From positions 1-5,965 of the forward strand of contig JANPLX010000138.1 in the NCBI GenBank assembly GCA_031422495.1: a DNA stretch of 5,965 nucleotides, in the 5' to 3' direction. The notes below the pieces were generated by a model. It searched no databases. It was not told the origin of the DNA and saw only the letters and a list, made by a program, of their open reading frames with translations. Origin of the DNA: Aalborgiella sp031422495 (GTDB lineage Bacteria; Pseudomonadota; Gammaproteobacteria; Burkholderiales; Burkholderiaceae_C). Shown here in pieces: positions 5,310 through 5,965 of this stretch (position 1 is the stretch's first letter; each line of letters starts with the position of its first letter). Position numbers and translations under genes: made by a program.

Positions 5310-5948
5310 TTACAACAACTGCGCAAAGCTAGCTTCCAAATGCTCGCTCGGTAAACGTTTGAAACCCGAGCGGGTGAAGCGCTGCAGGCGACCGACGACG
5401 AAGGCGGTTAGGACGGAGGCTTTGACTTGGGCGTCTACTGTGGGGGTGGCTGAATTCTGCGCTTCTGCGGCAGCGCGTAGGCTTTGTTTTAGGCTAGATT
5501 CAAATTTATCAAAAAACTGGTTCATGCGCTGCTGCAGGCGGTCGTTTTCGAAGACCAAAGCATCGCCCACCATGACACGTGCCATGCCGGGATTTTTCTC
5601 TGCAAACTGCAAAGTCAAGGCCAAAATTCGCGCCACTTGGGCTTGCGGGTTGGGTTCACGCTCGGTGATTTGATTGATCAGGCTGAAAACGGTTTGCTCG
5701 ATGAACTCGATCAAAGCCTCAAACATTTGCGCTTTGCTGGCGAAATGTCTGTACAAAGCGGCTTCGCTGACGTCTAGTCGGGTAGCGAGGGCTGAGGTGG
5801 TGATGCGCTCTGTGCCAGAGCCTTCCAGCATGGTCGCCAGTGCTTCCAAGATTTGAACGCGGCGTTCGCCCGGTTTGGGTCGTTTGCGGGCGGTTTCACC
5901 CGTTTGTGAGTTTGTGTTGTTTTCTGTGGCTTGCATGTTGTCAGTCAT
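5310..5948 (-). CDS. slmA: Nucleoid occlusion factor SlmA (TetR family)
   Basis: The 212-residue product has a TetR-type helix-turn-helix at about 48-70 (ITTSALATRLDVSEAALYRHF) and the SlmA-specific sequence after it: SKAQMFEALIEFIEQTVFSLI, then AEKNPGMARVM, GDALVFENDRLQQRMNQFFDK and a C-terminal FTRSGFKRLP. These match E. coli SlmA (198 residues) nearly position by position. SlmA binds DNA sites spread over most of the chromosome and blocks FtsZ ring formation over the nucleoid, so it is a division regulator rather than a local catabolic repressor. The first 25 or so residues are a polar N/T/Q-rich extension. The ATG at 5948 has only a weak GAAG seven bases upstream, and Met5 is a less likely alternative with no site at all. 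Its promoter or upstream partner lies beyond the right edge. It converges on the catabolic operon and is probably not part of it. Confidence 0.9.
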   Translation of the reverse strand: MTDNMQATENNTNSQTGETARKRPKPGERRVQILEALATMLEGSGTERITTSALATRLDVSEAALYRHFASKAQMFEALIEFIEQTVFSLINQITEREPNPQAQVARILALTLQFAEKNPGMARVMVGDALVFENDRLQQRMNQFFDKFESSLKQSLRAAAEAQNSATPTVDAQVKASVLTAFVVGRLQRFTRSGFKRLPSEHLEASFAQLL

Positions 5949-5965
5949 GTGGTGTCTTCGTTAAT

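Noticed and set aside
5310..5948. TetR-family gene as the local repressor of the catabolic operons
   Set aside because: The protein matches SlmA along its whole length, faces the cassette convergently, and I saw no GTGAGTACTCAC-like SlmA site in the divergent promoter.
1..5965. CRISPR array, tRNA, rRNA, insertion sequence or phage integrase
   Set aside because: No regularly spaced repeats, no cloverleaf-like sequence and no transposase or integrase motifs were seen on either strand; nearly all of the window is accounted for by the listed genes.

Overview
The window looks like a chromosomal segment of a betaproteobacterium, most likely Burkholderiales and near Comamonadaceae (Rhodoferax/Polaromonas type). 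This rests on moderately GC-rich coding sequence, the style of the SlmA protein, a left-edge tail resembling the C-terminus of a betaproteobacterial CCA-adding enzyme, and AT-rich intergenic words of the AGCTATTAAA / GCTATAAG type. No database search was possible, so the taxonomy is inference.

Layout, left to right: (1) bases 1-135, + strand, the last 44 codons of a gene that starts outside the window, probably cca. (2) A three-gene minus-strand operon read leftwards from 2552 to 125: a DHRS6-like short-chain dehydrogenase (SDR), a FabG-like SDR, and a fumarylacetoacetate-hydrolase (FAH) family enzyme. (3) An 81-bp divergent promoter region (2553-2633). (4) A two-gene plus-strand operon: a full-length UxaA/GarD-type sugar-acid dehydratase (2634-4169) and a YbiC/HcxB-like 2-hydroxyacid dehydrogenase (4182-5252). 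(5) A short AT-rich convergent gap (5253-5309). (6) slmA, the nucleoid occlusion factor, minus strand (5310-5948).

The five central genes make metabolic sense together as a non-phosphorylative sugar-acid pathway without an aldolase. The dehydratase would turn an aldonate into its 2-keto-3-deoxy acid. The DHRS6-like SDR would oxidise C4 to give a 2,4-diketo-3-deoxy acid. The FAH enzyme would hydrolyse that to pyruvate plus a small 2-hydroxy acid: L-lactate from a 6-deoxyhexonate such as L-fuconate or L-rhamnonate, glycolate from a pentonate such as D-arabinonate. The HcxB-like enzyme could then oxidise the hydroxy acid. The FabG-like SDR has no certain place; a sugar 1-dehydrogenase is one option. 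No transporter, lactonase or dedicated regulator lies in the window.

The cassette is convergent with housekeeping-type genes on both sides, and AT-rich palindromic or repeated words sit at both boundaries and also inside the start of the HcxB-like gene. I see no CRISPR array, RNA gene, insertion sequence or phage gene. The system is an uncommon variant of known biochemistry rather than a clearly new one.
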